This document shows positions 9,051-18,998 of a stretch of 64,000 nucleotides of DNA, in pieces. The position numbers and the translations under genes are program-made. Source of the stretch: Durusdinium trenchii (lineage: Eukaryota > Sar > Dinophyceae > Suessiales > Symbiodiniaceae); the NCBI GenBank assembly GCA_963970005.1, contig CAXAMN010018446.1, forward strand, positions 728,131 to 792,130, in the 5' to 3' direction. Below the pieces are notes generated by a model that saw nothing but the letters and a program-made list of their open reading frames with translations, had not been told where the DNA came from and ran no database searches. The first letter of the stretch is position 1. Every line of letters begins with the position of its first letter.

Positions 9051-10838
9051 TGTTTGCATGCTTTCGGTTTCACTTTTGGCTTTACCGTCGTTGGCCCTTT
9101 CATTTCTTTCCGGATATGTGTTCATCATGGCACGAGTGATGGAGAGAGTTCATTTTTCTACTTCCAACGAGGGTGGCATTTCTTTGCACGTGTTGCGTTC
9201 GTTCTTCGCTCAGATGAAGATTCTATCCAATGTTATCTTGTTCAACCATATTTGATACTCCAGATTCATTCTCAAACCAACTTTGAATTCAACTACCTCA
9301 GGGGATGTCGAGTGGGCGAAGCATCCAATCCGGGTCCAGTTCACACGATTAGCGTGTGTCTCATAAACCCGACATCTCTGGCCAGTAAAAAAGACCTGAT
9401 TCTTTCGCTCGATGCAGACGTCATTGCAATGGCCGAAACTTCGGCTACATCTTTTATTCAACACGAATTTGCCATGTCCCTTCGCGGTTCTCCATTTTCC
9501 ATTTGGTGGGGCCTTCCAGTTGATGACAAGTTTAAACATAACTCGTTCGACCATGATCGACCTTCCAGAAGGGGGGAAAATTTAGGAACTGCCATACTGA
9601 CTCGACTACCATCTCGAAGGTCTCGGATCGAGGACTCCGGGGTGCTTCACCAATCCGGTCGGTTTAACGTATGTGTTTGCCAGTTTGGAACCTTGGAAGT
9701 TTTGGTTATCTCGGTCTATCTTTTCCCGGGCCGCACAACGGAAGCTCAAACCTTGAATGATTTGATGTTGTCACATGTCTACGATTACGTTGCCAGATCC
9801 GAAATTCCATTCATCATTGCTGGAGATTTCAATCAGAAGATTCAAACACTTACGGCCTGGAAGGCATTTGAGCATAGAGATTGTGTGGAAGGTTTCGACC
9901 TTGCGTCCTCCATTCTGGGGAAGGAGTTGCCACCAACCTGCCGTAATGCAACTAGATTTGACTCATTCATATTCCATCCTTTGCTTGCGGCTAGCGTGCA
10001 AGACATGTGGGTTGGCCCATCTCATATTTTTGCAGACCACTCGCCTATCTATGCCAAATTTTCTCTTTCAGCTAATCAGCTCCCCTCGCCTACACTGTAT
10101 ATGCCACAGGATTGGTCAATCTTTGACCTCGACCGTGAAATTTTTCAGCAGCAATATCAACAACAAGCCACACGTTCCTTTTTACCTCAACATATTCAAT
10201 CAACTGCCGACTCAGAGCATAAACTAAGTATGTGGTCCGAGGTTATTGAAAACGCCGTGTGTAGAACCCTGCAGTGTATGCATCGACAAGACCCATTGCG
10301 TAATCCACAGACTAAACTTCCCGCTCATTTTCGTGGAAGATGTCAACCACCTCGCTATGTGCGTCCGACGCCCCCGCGCAGTGTGAAGCATGATTTGACT
10401 GGGGGCTTTAATCCACCTGGAGAACCCACATCTCTCAAGACTTGCTTAAAGGTACCCCAGACTCGGCGTTTAGCCTCCTTGCTCCGTCAAGTTAAGAAAA
10501 TTGTGTCCGTCTATCCCGACTGGCAGGATGTTCCCCCCATCACTCGACAGGCGCTCCGTAAAGAGTGGGAATGTATCCGCCGTGCACAGGGCTTTGGTCA
10601 TTCTTGGGAACGTTGGATTATTCAGTTTGAATGTGTTCCTCTGTTACCACAAAATGTACCTGACCCACCGTTGTTGCATTTATTTTTGCAACTTACAAAA
10701 CATGAGACTGACCTCTCCGTTCGTCAAGAGGAAAAGATTCGGCGGGCGGCCAAGAAACATTTGATACAACAAGACCAAAAAAAGACAAAAATGGATCCTT
10801 GGTGTTTCGGGCACTCCGAGAAACTGAACAGAAGGTGA
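9048..10838 (+). CDS. Retrotransposon segment 5: APE-type endonuclease and linker to RT
   Basis: A 596-codon frame from ATG 9048. Residues 88-97 are the decapeptide RVGEASNPGP (9309-9338). From about residue 100 to 340 it has the exonuclease-endonuclease-phosphatase fold seen in LINE endonucleases. INPTS supplies the early Asn, MAET gives the metal-binding Glu130, AGDFN the Asp260/Asn262 pair, and ADHSP the Asp330-His331 catalytic end. This enzyme nicks target DNA to prime reverse transcription. Residues 340-596 are basic linker sequence leading to the RT, which lies one frame back from about 10778. Endonuclease and RT are normally one polypeptide in LINEs, so the frame change is either recoding at A_AAA_AAG or a lesion. 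Confidence 0.9.
   Translation: MCLHAFGFTFGFTVVGPFISFRICVHHGTSDGESSFFYFQRGWHFFARVAFVLRSDEDSIQCYLVQPYLILQIHSQTNFEFNYLRGCRVGEASNPGPVHTISVCLINPTSLASKKDLILSLDADVIAMAETSATSFIQHEFAMSLRGSPFSIWWGLPVDDKFKHNSFDHDRPSRRGENLGTAILTRLPSRRSRIEDSGVLHQSGRFNVCVCQFGTLEVLVISVYLFPGRTTEAQTLNDLMLSHVYDYVARSEIPFIIAGDFNQKIQTLTAWKAFEHRDCVEGFDLASSILGKELPPTCRNATRFDSFIFHPLLAASVQDMWVGPSHIFADHSPIYAKFSLSANQLPSPTLYMPQDWSIFDLDREIFQQQYQQQATRSFLPQHIQSTADSEHKLSMWSEVIENAVCRTLQCMHRQDPLRNPQTKLPAHFRGRCQPPRYVRPTPPRSVKHDLTGGFNPPGEPTSLKTCLKVPQTRRLASLLRQVKKIVSVYPDWQDVPPITRQALRKEWECIRRAQGFGHSWERWIIQFECVPLLPQNVPDPPLLHLFLQLTKHETDLSVRQEEKIRRAAKKHLIQQDQKKTKMDPWCFGHSEKLNRR
9309..9338 (+). other. NPGP decapeptide RVGEASNPGP, copy 2
   Basis: Encodes exactly the same ten residues as 4453-4482, with different synonymous codons (for example CGA GTG GGC GAA against CGA GTA GGT GAG). 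It lies directly before the endonuclease domain. Protein-level identity with codon divergence indicates selection on the peptide. Confidence 0.65.
10778..10784 (+). promoter_or_regulatory. Candidate -1 frameshift heptamer A_AAA_AAG
   Basis: In the endonuclease frame the codons read CAA AAA AAG, giving the slippery heptamer A AAA AAG in the correct phase. The RT frame lies at -1 and is open across this point, so one backward slip joins endonuclease to RT. I did not establish a downstream pseudoknot. A homopolymer length error in an A7 run would look the same. Confidence 0.5.
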
Positions 10839-13800
10839 TATCTGGTCTCCCGTGTCCAGTGCAGTCCGAAGCAAAACTGGTTCGCTTATCTAAGGGATCA
10901 GTGCGTTTGTTACTGACGACAGACACAACATTTTCTCCAGGTAAGGCGCATTTTGGTGATATACTCGTTAAAATCTTACGTCAGGAATCCCGTTTGATCC
11001 ACATCGAACCTCCCATAGAAACCCTGCCTGTCCGCCATACTCTGAGCCAAGATCAATACACGCAACAAATTGACACGCTGTCACATTATTTCTTTCAGTA
11101 TTGGAACCCTATGTGGCGTAGGGACTCCCAAGAGGAGGCGGACACATTGCACCCATGGCAAACTGTCCTTGACGAAGTGACTCAACACATCCCCCCACAG
11201 CCACAGGTTGACCTTGTTTGGGACGATCCAATGCTTATCCGACAAACGATTGATCGTTTAAAATCTTACAAGGCACCAGGGTTTGACGGATGGCGAGCTC
11301 AGGAACTTAAAATGTTACCCCCGGCAGCCCTTGATGATCTTGCTCACATTTTTCGCTCCATCTGGCCCACTAATTTTACATCCAATCAGATGCTGGCCAG
11401 GGTAATCTTGTTAGCAAAAGTCCTGTCTCCCGAGACATTCTCCGATGGAAGGCCAATTACAATTCTAGGCTATCTGCCAAGATTATCCTCTAAGTTGATC
11501 GCTGACCAGCTGTTAGATGCATGGAGTAAAACATGGGACCCTGGCATCCCGGGTGGATTACCATTTCGGGCAGTAGAGGATATTACCATTCAACAACAAT
11601 TTTTGCTCGAAAAGGCTCACGTTTCGAATCAACCAGTGGGTGGATTCACACTTGATCTAGTCAAGGCATTCAATCTGATCCCACGCCAAATTGTTAGACA
11701 TCTGCTCACTCATTTTGGAGCCTCGGATACTGCTATCTCTTTTTGGATTCGTTCCCTCAATAAGATGCAGCGTATGCTCCAAATACGTTCACAATTCAGT
11801 AAGGCACAAGGCTCCACAACCGGGGCTCCAGAGGGGGATGCTTTATCGGTTTGTGCGATGTTAACCATAGCTGCCGCCTTCTTCCACCGCATGACATATG
11901 TCCAAGTTCGCCCGTTCACATACGCTGATAATTGGACCTTTTTGTCGTCGTCTCAAAGAGCTCTCTTTCGGGCTATGACTTCCACACTTAATTTTACCAG
12001 TGCACTGCGTATGAAAGTAGACATCAGAAAATCCTGGGGATGGGGAACCTCTAAAGAAATGAGACAGTTTTGGAAACACACTGAGTCTCTTTTTGAACAC
12101 GATCAAGTCTCCATTACAGTTAAACAAGCATCCAAGGACTTAGGGTGTATGCTTCAGTACTCCAAAAAAGTGGTTCTTGGATGTATCAAAGATAGGATGC
12201 AGGCAGCCGGACGTAGATTAGGTCGCTTGGCCAAACAACAAATACCGCTTCGTGAAAAAGCCAGCAAGATTCAGACTGCTATCTGGCCTTTGGCCTTTTG
12301 TGGGGCGGAAAGCCAGTTGGTCGGTGACATCCACTTTTCCAAACTTCGACGACAGGCATCCGATGTCTTAGTGGGCCCTCACAAATACGCTTCCTCATTT
12401 CTCGCACTGCATGTGTTAAGTGATAAAGTTGAAGACCCTCTGTTATACGTCATTGCAACAGCCTTGTGTAGTTTCCGGCGTTTGTTTCATTATCACCCTC
12501 ATCTCGCGGCTGAAATGTGGGAGCGGATCTGCTCTGATCCATCCTGTTATGGACCCTGCGGGGCCTTGGCTCGCTACCTGCTAAATGTCGAGTGGCTCCC
12601 TAAACCAGAAGGAATTGTCCAAATGCCTAGTGGTCATGAAGTCTGGTTACGAGTTCAATCCACTAAAGAAATTCGTCATGTCCTCAAACAAGCCTGGTCA
12701 TTCTTCGTCTTTCAACAAGTCCAACATCGCAAAGGAGCGACTCTCCAACCTTTTGATTTCTACACCCAACATAAAGCCGTTCAAAAACTGTCTGATGCTT
12801 CCCTCCGTTTGGTGGCCTTAAATCTTACAGGGGGCTTTCAGACGGGGGCAACCAAGGCCCTTTGGGATGCTACGGCCTCTGTGTCGTGCCCTTTTTGTGG
12901 TGAAATAGACACTCATGAGCACAGACTTTTGCAATGCAAGGAATTTCAGCATGTTCGTGACGGCCATCCATCTGCCATCCAAGTTCTGTCTAGTTACCCG
13001 AATCTGCTATGGTTACCATTAGCTACCAGCCATCAGCAGCAGATTGTTTATAATCGTCTTAAATTGGGTCGCCTGGGTCCCTTTCTCGACCGACCCTTTC
13101 TGACGCCGCAGGAGCATTGTGTTTTTTATACTGATGGTACCTGTGATAAGCCTCGTGAACAAAACTGTTTCAGAGCTGCGTGGGCTATTGTCCAACACGT
13201 TCACCACTCACCTTCAGATCCTTCACCTGAAGACTTTGTGGTCACACAAACCTCGCACACAAAAGGATTCCAATCCATCAACCGGGCTGAACTTGAGGCA
13301 GTGACCTGGTTGGCTCAACACTTTCATCACCATCAGCCTCATCGGTTTATGTCCGTGTTCTCGGATTCCAGCTTTGTTGTCAAGATCGTTGAGGCAATTG
13401 CTGAACATAAGTTCTCATGCAAAACCCATCAATTAGCGCATGCCGACTTGATCTATACCCTAGTACAGTGCTGGGACCCTTTGTATCATCACATCCATAA
13501 AGTGAAGTCCCATCGGATTAAGGAAGAGGCTGCAAATATAGATGACCTCTATACAATTATAGGAAATGACTTAGCGGATGAGGTCGCTAAGGAAGTTAAT
13601 AAGCGTGATCTTCCCGCACTGTTGGATGCTACTAGGGCTATCTCGGAACACTCCAGACAGCAGATTGATTCGCTGTTCTCAGTATATTTGTACTTGGCTG
13701 AGCTAAATTCTTTGCATTCCCGATTGAAGCTGCATAAAGAACATCCTGCTGTTACTCAGCATACAAATGCCTCCGTGGATGAATATGCTAATTTTCAGAT

Positions 13801-14512
13801 GATTTTGAGTACTTGGTCAGTTGAGGAAACCCCGTGGTATTTCGATTCAGATTTGCCGGAAGTGGTCGCCCAGGCTTGCCCCGCTGGGGCACATATTGCC
13901 TTTAATGTGTGGCACCTGTTTCGTAAATTTAAATGGCGTGATCCCTCTCTTCCACGGCAAAACTCCGATTTTGGCATAACCTGGTTTGAATTGGCGATCT
14001 GTTACGCAACCAACTATGGATCGTTCCTGCCATTGTGGATTTATAATGGTGCGAAAAAACGTGCTTATCCCGTCGCATTTGATTCTTCCGATGCCAAAGT
14101 CCAGAAACCCGAGGCCCGTAGTATTTGGCATCAAGCAAACAATCTCAGAGCCGTTGTCCGCTATTTGGAAAATACTCTTCAATGTCAAATGTTCCCACGG
14201 CATAAGAAAACAGGTGCGTCGTCCCTGGTTCGTCTCGGTTATCACCCGCGCCTGGCGGGAGGAATTTCCTCACGCCCGGAAGTTCCACATGCTGATTTGC
14301 TCATGGAAAACTTGGTGCACTATTCATCTATTGCGAATCAACCCTATCCTCTCAATGTACGTCTTGAAATGCCCTTGATATCTCAGGGACCTCCGCCTGT
14401 TGCGTCCCCATTTTCGTCCATTTTATTCGATGAAGGGCAAAAATTATACCAGAAAGTAAAGAAATGCCTTCGAAACAAGCAAAGCTTCGACACATTGTCA
14501 TTCGCCTCTTGA
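10799..14512 (+). CDS. Retrotransposon segment 6: reverse transcriptase, zinc knuckle, RNase H
   Basis: A 1237-codon frame continuing the endonuclease (the first codon is TTG, not a start). RT: YKAPGFDGW before the fingers; motif A FTLDLVKAF with Asp286; motif B TGAPEGDALS; motif C YADNW at 375-379, with Asp377 followed by Asn378 where Asp is usual. A zinc knuckle of the LINE type follows (Cys697, Cys700, His706/708, Cys713). RNase H has Asp779 (FYTDG), Glu831 (RAELEA), Asp856 (SDSS) and Asp924 (GNDLAD), so its active site looks complete. The last 300 residues or so are an unassigned tail. The frame is long and uninterrupted, which suggests recent activity. The protein would perform target-primed reverse transcription. 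Confidence 0.93.
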   Translation: MVFRALRETEQKVISGLPCPVQSEAKLVRLSKGSVRLLLTTDTTFSPGKAHFGDILVKILRQESRLIHIEPPIETLPVRHTLSQDQYTQQIDTLSHYFFQYWNPMWRRDSQEEADTLHPWQTVLDEVTQHIPPQPQVDLVWDDPMLIRQTIDRLKSYKAPGFDGWRAQELKMLPPAALDDLAHIFRSIWPTNFTSNQMLARVILLAKVLSPETFSDGRPITILGYLPRLSSKLIADQLLDAWSKTWDPGIPGGLPFRAVEDITIQQQFLLEKAHVSNQPVGGFTLDLVKAFNLIPRQIVRHLLTHFGASDTAISFWIRSLNKMQRMLQIRSQFSKAQGSTTGAPEGDALSVCAMLTIAAAFFHRMTYVQVRPFTYADNWTFLSSSQRALFRAMTSTLNFTSALRMKVDIRKSWGWGTSKEMRQFWKHTESLFEHDQVSITVKQASKDLGCMLQYSKKVVLGCIKDRMQAAGRRLGRLAKQQIPLREKASKIQTAIWPLAFCGAESQLVGDIHFSKLRRQASDVLVGPHKYASSFLALHVLSDKVEDPLLYVIATALCSFRRLFHYHPHLAAEMWERICSDPSCYGPCGALARYLLNVEWLPKPEGIVQMPSGHEVWLRVQSTKEIRHVLKQAWSFFVFQQVQHRKGATLQPFDFYTQHKAVQKLSDASLRLVALNLTGGFQTGATKALWDATASVSCPFCGEIDTHEHRLLQCKEFQHVRDGHPSAIQVLSSYPNLLWLPLATSHQQQIVYNRLKLGRLGPFLDRPFLTPQEHCVFYTDGTCDKPREQNCFRAAWAIVQHVHHSPSDPSPEDFVVTQTSHTKGFQSINRAELEAVTWLAQHFHHHQPHRFMSVFSDSSFVVKIVEAIAEHKFSCKTHQLAHADLIYTLVQCWDPLYHHIHKVKSHRIKEEAANIDDLYTIIGNDLADEVAKEVNKRDLPALLDATRAISEHSRQQIDSLFSVYLYLAELNSLHSRLKLHKEHPAVTQHTNASVDEYANFQMILSTWSVEETPWYFDSDLPEVVAQACPAGAHIAFNVWHLFRKFKWRDPSLPRQNSDFGITWFELAICYATNYGSFLPLWIYNGAKKRAYPVAFDSSDAKVQKPEARSIWHQANNLRAVVRYLENTLQCQMFPRHKKTGASSLVRLGYHPRLAGGISSRPEVPHADLLMENLVHYSSIANQPYPLNVRLEMPLISQGPPPVASPFSSILFDEGQKLYQKVKKCLRNKQSFDTLSFAS

Positions 14513-14840
14513 AATGTTGAATGCTTGAATTGATAATTCACCTTGTGAACTAACCGCGTTTTACTCCGGTTGTTCCGTGGGTGGTACGCATGTTTTGTCT
14601 TATACTGTTTCTGGGTACATACAAACCCTTAGGTACCCCACATGTGTGGAAGGACCTTAAGGGGCGAGGACGGACCGCTCGCAAGTTGGTTTGGAGCATT
14701 TTATTTTTTTGTTCGCAGTGAGAGTTGTTTTTTCTATAGCTGCTGCTTAGAAAGGAGCCGAGAAGCTAAGGTTATCCATATTCCCCATTAAACAGGGAAC
14801 CGAGGAGAGTTCCCCAAGCACTTGCTAGTTGTTTTTTTCA
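14513..14840 (+). other. 3' UTR of the retrotransposon
   Basis: Non-coding sequence directly after the RT stop, containing T-rich runs and the hairpin at 14626-14664. No long poly-A tail is seen. The end is approximate because no target-site duplication could be identified. Confidence 0.5.
14626..14664 (+). other. Strong RNA hairpin in the 3' UTR
   Basis: Nested complementary arms: CCCTTAGGT with ACCTTAAGGG outside (one bulged base), and CCACATGTGTGG self-complementary inside. Many stringent LINEs use a 3' stem-loop for recognition by their own RT; that role is inferred here from position. Confidence 0.65.
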
Positions 14841-14918
14841 GAATTTGAGGTGCTGATTGGTTCCCCACTTTGCGGTTCGTTTGGCCCCCCCCTCCTCCTC
14901 CCGCCGCCTCCCGCCTCC

Positions 14919-15021
14919 GACTCACACCAACTCAACTCGCGCCAGCCCAACTCATACCGCGCGACTCACACCAACTTAACCCACACCAACCCACATCACT
15001 CAACTCACACCAACTCAACTT
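14919..15021 (+). repeat. AC-rich imperfect tandem repeat (ACTCACACCA-like)
   Basis: Variants of ACTCACACCAACTCAACT follow one another, preceded by a CCTCC-rich stretch. Low complexity; the open frames across it reflect composition. Confidence 0.8.
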
Positions 15022-15391
15022 ACGGCTGCTTGTTGCTGACTCGTACAAGCAGGAAGTCTGATGTTGCTGTGGTCCGGAGACTGTCGCCACCGCTCCGCTC
15101 CTTTCGACCGGCTTGGCCCGGGAAATGAGCAGACCTATTGGCATGTTTGTGGTGTTCCAAGTCAAGTTCAAATACTACAGGTCCTGTGACAAACCTCCCG
15201 CTAATGTCCCAGGATCATGTGGAGGTGGAACGGCCATGGGCCTTGGAAGAGATGCGGCATCAGAATCCACTGGAGCAGAAGCTGTTCCGGCAGGACCACA
15301 GATTTACAAGGCTTGTTTTCACACAAGAAGCAGCAGCCCTGGCTAGCTCGGCGACGGGAGTGTAAAGCTCTAGTTGCCTACTGTCCGCAAG

Positions 15392-15770
15392 GTGCATCTC
15401 AAGGTGAAGTCTCTCAGTGGCGACAAGACAGCGGTCCTCCAAGTGCCGTCGGGAGAGACCGCCAAGGACCTGGCGGAGAGGGCATCCGCCGAGCTCGGCC
15501 TCGAGCGGCGGGAGCCCTCCTCCTTGAGCACGGAAGAGCTGGCAACCTTCCTATTGAATCACCTGGAGGGCAAGCCTCCGGAGGTGTGGCCGACGGTGCC
15601 GACTGCTCCACGAGACCACGACCCTCCCCAACGAGCAGGCCGACTTGCAGCACCTCGACGACGAGGCGACGGTCTTGATGCAGCCGGGCATGCAGATGGA
15701 CCCGCATCTGATCGAGGCTCGCAGCTCGTTCCAACGCTCCAAAAGCCGTAGCAATCAGGCACCCTGTTGA
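15392..15770 (+). pseudogene. Ubiquitin-like domain fragment with a frame change
   Basis: The exon-like segment begins after CGCAAG with VHLKVKSLSGDKTAVLQV, then SGETAKDLAERASAELGL, which resembles strand-strand-helix of a ubiquitin-like fold. Near 15595-15605 the frame must change by +1. It then continues as LLHETTTLPNEQADLQHL and DDEATVLMQP before TGA 15768-15770, resembling the later strands of the same fold. Dinoflagellates carry many ubiquitin-like domains fused to ankyrin repeats or ligases, but no partner domain is visible here. The segment could be a decayed gene piece, or an exon whose frame was altered by sequence error. No upstream start is evident. Confidence 0.55.
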
Positions 15771-15851
15771 TTCCAATATTTTCCTCACCTATCAGGCGAG
15801 AGTTGTTATATAGGGAATCCCACACTCCTTCTCTTTCTCCTCGCCCCACAA

Positions 15852-16150
15852 CAGCAAAGGCAAGGTCACAGTGGGCACTTCCGAACTCAACAGCAAGCGC
15901 CAGATCGCAGCGCACTCCCGCAGCAAATGCCAGATCGCAGTGGGCGCTCCCGGACCACAACAGCAAGCGCCAGATCGCTGTGGGCACTCCCGGACCTCAA
16001 CAGCAGCGCCAGATCGCACTAGACGTTGCCGGACCTCAACAGCAAGTGCCAGATCGCAGTGGCCTCAACACCAACCACCAAATCCCAGTGCGCACTCTTT
16101 GACCCCAACAGCAAGTGCCAGATCGCAGTGGGCACGGCCGGACCTCCTGA
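15852..16150 (+). repeat. 40-base minisatellite (CAGATCGCAGTGGGC units)
   Basis: About seven diverged units of the type CAGATCGCAGTGGGCGCTCC + CGGACCACAACAGCAAGCGC, some shortened. Frames on both strands give repetitive peptides such as CDLAFAV or QQQAPDR, so the ORFs here are by-products. Confidence 0.85.
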
Positions 16151-17518
16151 GCAAGCCCTTTTGAGGTGGGTAGGTTTGCCTGTAACTACATGCAGTGCTG
16201 TGTGTATAGTTGAACGGGACATGCGATGTGTTGCCGTTCATGTGCAAGTGCAGCTCTTCAGGATTGCTGGTGTTGGGCTGCTTCGATGGAAAAATGTTGG
16301 AGCTTGTGGCCGCAAAGCTCTTGTTTGTTGTTCGCTGCGTTGTGACCAGTGACATGACCTGATGACATCGATCGTCCAAGAGAGCTTGAGTCGACCAGTC
16401 AGACCGCCGCGATCGGCCGAGCCTACCGTATGACACGTTGTAGTTGTGTTTCGTATAAATTAGTTGGCATAGAAAAGTATGTTAAACTGTTGTTGTATAT
16501 TAGGTGGTTATCTGTGTTTAAGTATCAAATAAGTAGTTTCTAGCCTCTTCTAGCCATTTCACCCATTTTGTGAAATATACAAATATATACACACTTTTTG
16601 AAAAAAAATCAATTTAATGGATTCACAACTGAAGGTATACGTATCAAAATTTAAACAAGACATAGAGTACGTGACATCCAACCGAGCCTTGCAAACAGTT
16701 CTGGTTTGAACTTGGAAAACCAGTGGAACTGACGATCAGTATGTGTTTCTCCCACGGGAGGAGCAGACCTGATGGTTTAACGAGGCACAGTGAGAGAACA
16801 CGCATTGAAGGTTGAACATCCAAAAAAGTGGTGAGATCCTTGAGGCTCGTCAGACCTCAGCAACAACATATCCCACAGATTTGAGTGGTTGGGGATGAGG
16901 CATTTATAGATCTTGCAAAAAATATGTTATGCAAAACATGGAACAAAAACGGTTTGTTCGAGTCCGGAGGGCCCATGACGTTTCGCGCTGACCCGAGCTG
17001 GCCCAGCTGGCTCCCTCTCAACCGTCCGTTTTGGTCGGTGCAGGCCTTTCCCTCTCGACACATGGCCTCCGAGATCTCTCAGATCTCACAGGCGTCGAGC
17101 ACGCCGCATGGCAGCGAGGGGAAAGCGGCCGACGGAAGCGGAGAACAGGAGATAACTTTGAAAGCGGCTGGTGGAGACGGCCTGCTCAAGACTCCAGGAT
17201 TCCCATGCTGTTTCTCACTGGGAGCAAGGGGTCGTGGGACGCACTATTCACTCGGAAGACTACAGCTACAATAACCTAAGGCTAGTCTCAAGGCTCCAAG
17301 ACCTCCTGAAAGGTGCTTGGGGTGGGTTTGGGGGATCTAACCACCTTTTGAGGATATAGTTGGAGTCCTGAGGATAAAACATAACACTGTGATTCACTGG
17401 AAATGGTTCAGCCCACTGTTTGCGGGAACAGCCTTTTGTAGAGAATCATGTGCGCTGTTTGGTTTTTCTGGATCATTAGATACCTAAAGGAAATGGAAGA
17501 TTGAAAGTGATTGTTCTT

Positions 17519-17535
17519 GGGTTTAGGGTTTAGGG
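17519..17535 (+). repeat. Interstitial telomere-like repeat (TTTAGGG)2
   Basis: GGG followed by TTTAGGGTTTAGGG. TTTAGGG is the telomere unit reported from dinoflagellates and plants. A short tract like this can mark a repaired break. Confidence 0.6.
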
Positions 17536-18929
17536 TCGTTTTCGGGTCATGATTGATGAGCATCCTGGATTTTCCAGGAGTTCCAGGTCGGGGTGCCTCT
17601 TGGAGAGTACGGGGGCTACCACCCCAGAGTCAGCTCTTTAAAAAGTGAGAGTGTATTCAGAATCGACCGACATTTTGGGCGATCTAGGTGATCGAAGGGA
17701 GGCTCCAAAGAAGCTACCAGACATGGTTTTCAATCATGGAGATACACGGAGTTTCTTTACATCAAAAGTGATTGAGAAACATGATCGCTTATTTAAAAAA
17801 AGCACAAATCAAAAAAGCAACTAAAAGTTTTGACATCTCGGGGTGACTACTATCCGCAGATCTGCACCAATATGCACTGAAAAACTGGACGTGTTCTTCA
17901 CCTTTCGCTTGGCCCACCCGGCGGCTCAAGCGCCAGGTGGCGCCCTTCGGTGTGCCGGTGGGGACCGGCAGATGGGGCCGAACTTGGGAATGGTGGTTAG
18001 ATCCAGTGTGGGAGCCACAAGAGGCTACTTGTGGCTGTGGCAAATGGTTGCGCCGTGTGTGAGCATGAGTGATTTCGCGTGATTTGGTGCAAGGGGACCT
18101 GGCAGGTGCCCATGATAGATGATGGCTTCCAGTTCCAGTTCCTCAAAATACACTTCGAACAGCACTTCTAAGTACGACCCGTATTTGATCATAGTGAAGT
18201 GGAGACCTGTGTACGATACGTGTGATACGTGTTGTTTGAGCAACTGGAACATTTGTCAAACGGTTCTCACGATTCACAGATTTGGGGTGCTTGAGGCGTG
18301 TCATTCAGTTTCATGTTTGGACTTGGAGCACCTCAGCTTGGAACCCGGAATGACTATTTATTTGTTTCTTCGGTGCTTGAGATTGCTTCTTCGGTGTTCC
18401 AAGTGTGTTTGAGGTTCTTTGTTCGACTTGGAACCCGGAGATCTTTAGTGATTGGGATGCAGCCCTCGGAAATGGTCCCACCTATGTGGGCTCTTGGCAG
18501 ACCTTCCGAAAGGAGCGTCCCGAGGGACCCTTGTCTTGGGGGCGACTCGTGTGGCGAAAACTGCAGAAGTAGCGTCGAGCCAGTCCGATCCAGGGATCCC
18601 CAAGATGTGTCTTCTTTCCTTCTATCTTCGTGGACCTGACTTCAAGTACTCTGAAAATGGAACATAACCCTGTAAAAACATGCGTTTGATCGTTTGTACC
18701 TATATTCCGAGGTACTTGAAGACTCCAGGACCAAATGTCCTCTCAGGAGGGGTCCTGACACGAAAGAAGCACTGGTGAGCACGGGCATGAAATCAGCACC
18801 TGGAAAAAGCAGAGCACAATCTCCGCCCTCATTCCATCCCCAGACACGACCTGTTTGGGACTGGCATATGAATCCATACATTGCGGTAGTTGAAGTCGGG
18901 GTCTGTCTGGCGGCGGCATATAAACCAGA

Positions 18930-18998
18930 GGTTGAAGGACCCGAACTAGACTATCCCAGTTGGGTACCCCAGTAGGGTCCTATTTACGGTCACTTAAC
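18930..18998. repeat. Dispersed repeat family F copy 1
   Basis: The segment from GGTTGAAGGACCCGAACTAG to ACGGTCACTTAACC matches 33104-33173 at most positions, including CTATCCCAGTT and AGGGTCCTATTTACGGTCAC. The ends GGTTGAAG and CACTTAACC are imperfect inverted repeats, which suggests a MITE. Confidence 0.75.

Larger units (their letters stand above)
1888..14840 (+). mobile_element. Giant DNMT-bearing LINE-type (non-LTR) retrotransposon
   Basis: Six consecutive + strand open frames form one element of about 13 kb. Order: tandem Ulp1-like cysteine-peptidase folds, C5 DNA methyltransferase, ORF1-like region with a coiled coil, APE endonuclease, reverse transcriptase, CCHC-type zinc knuckle and RNase H. 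APE endonuclease followed by RT and RNase H is the hallmark of APE-type LINEs; no LTRs or integrase are seen. LINE-like elements carrying DNA methyltransferases have been reported from Symbiodinium (recalled literature on methyltransferase acquisition by retrotransposons). Frame changes at about 5.50-5.55, 7.21 and 8.35-8.41 kb suggest a decayed copy or sequence errors; the one at 10.78 kb could be recoding. The 5' limit is uncertain: ATG 1888 opens the frame but recognisable domains begin near 2.7 kb. The 3' limit is placed after the hairpin-containing UTR. Confidence 0.88.
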
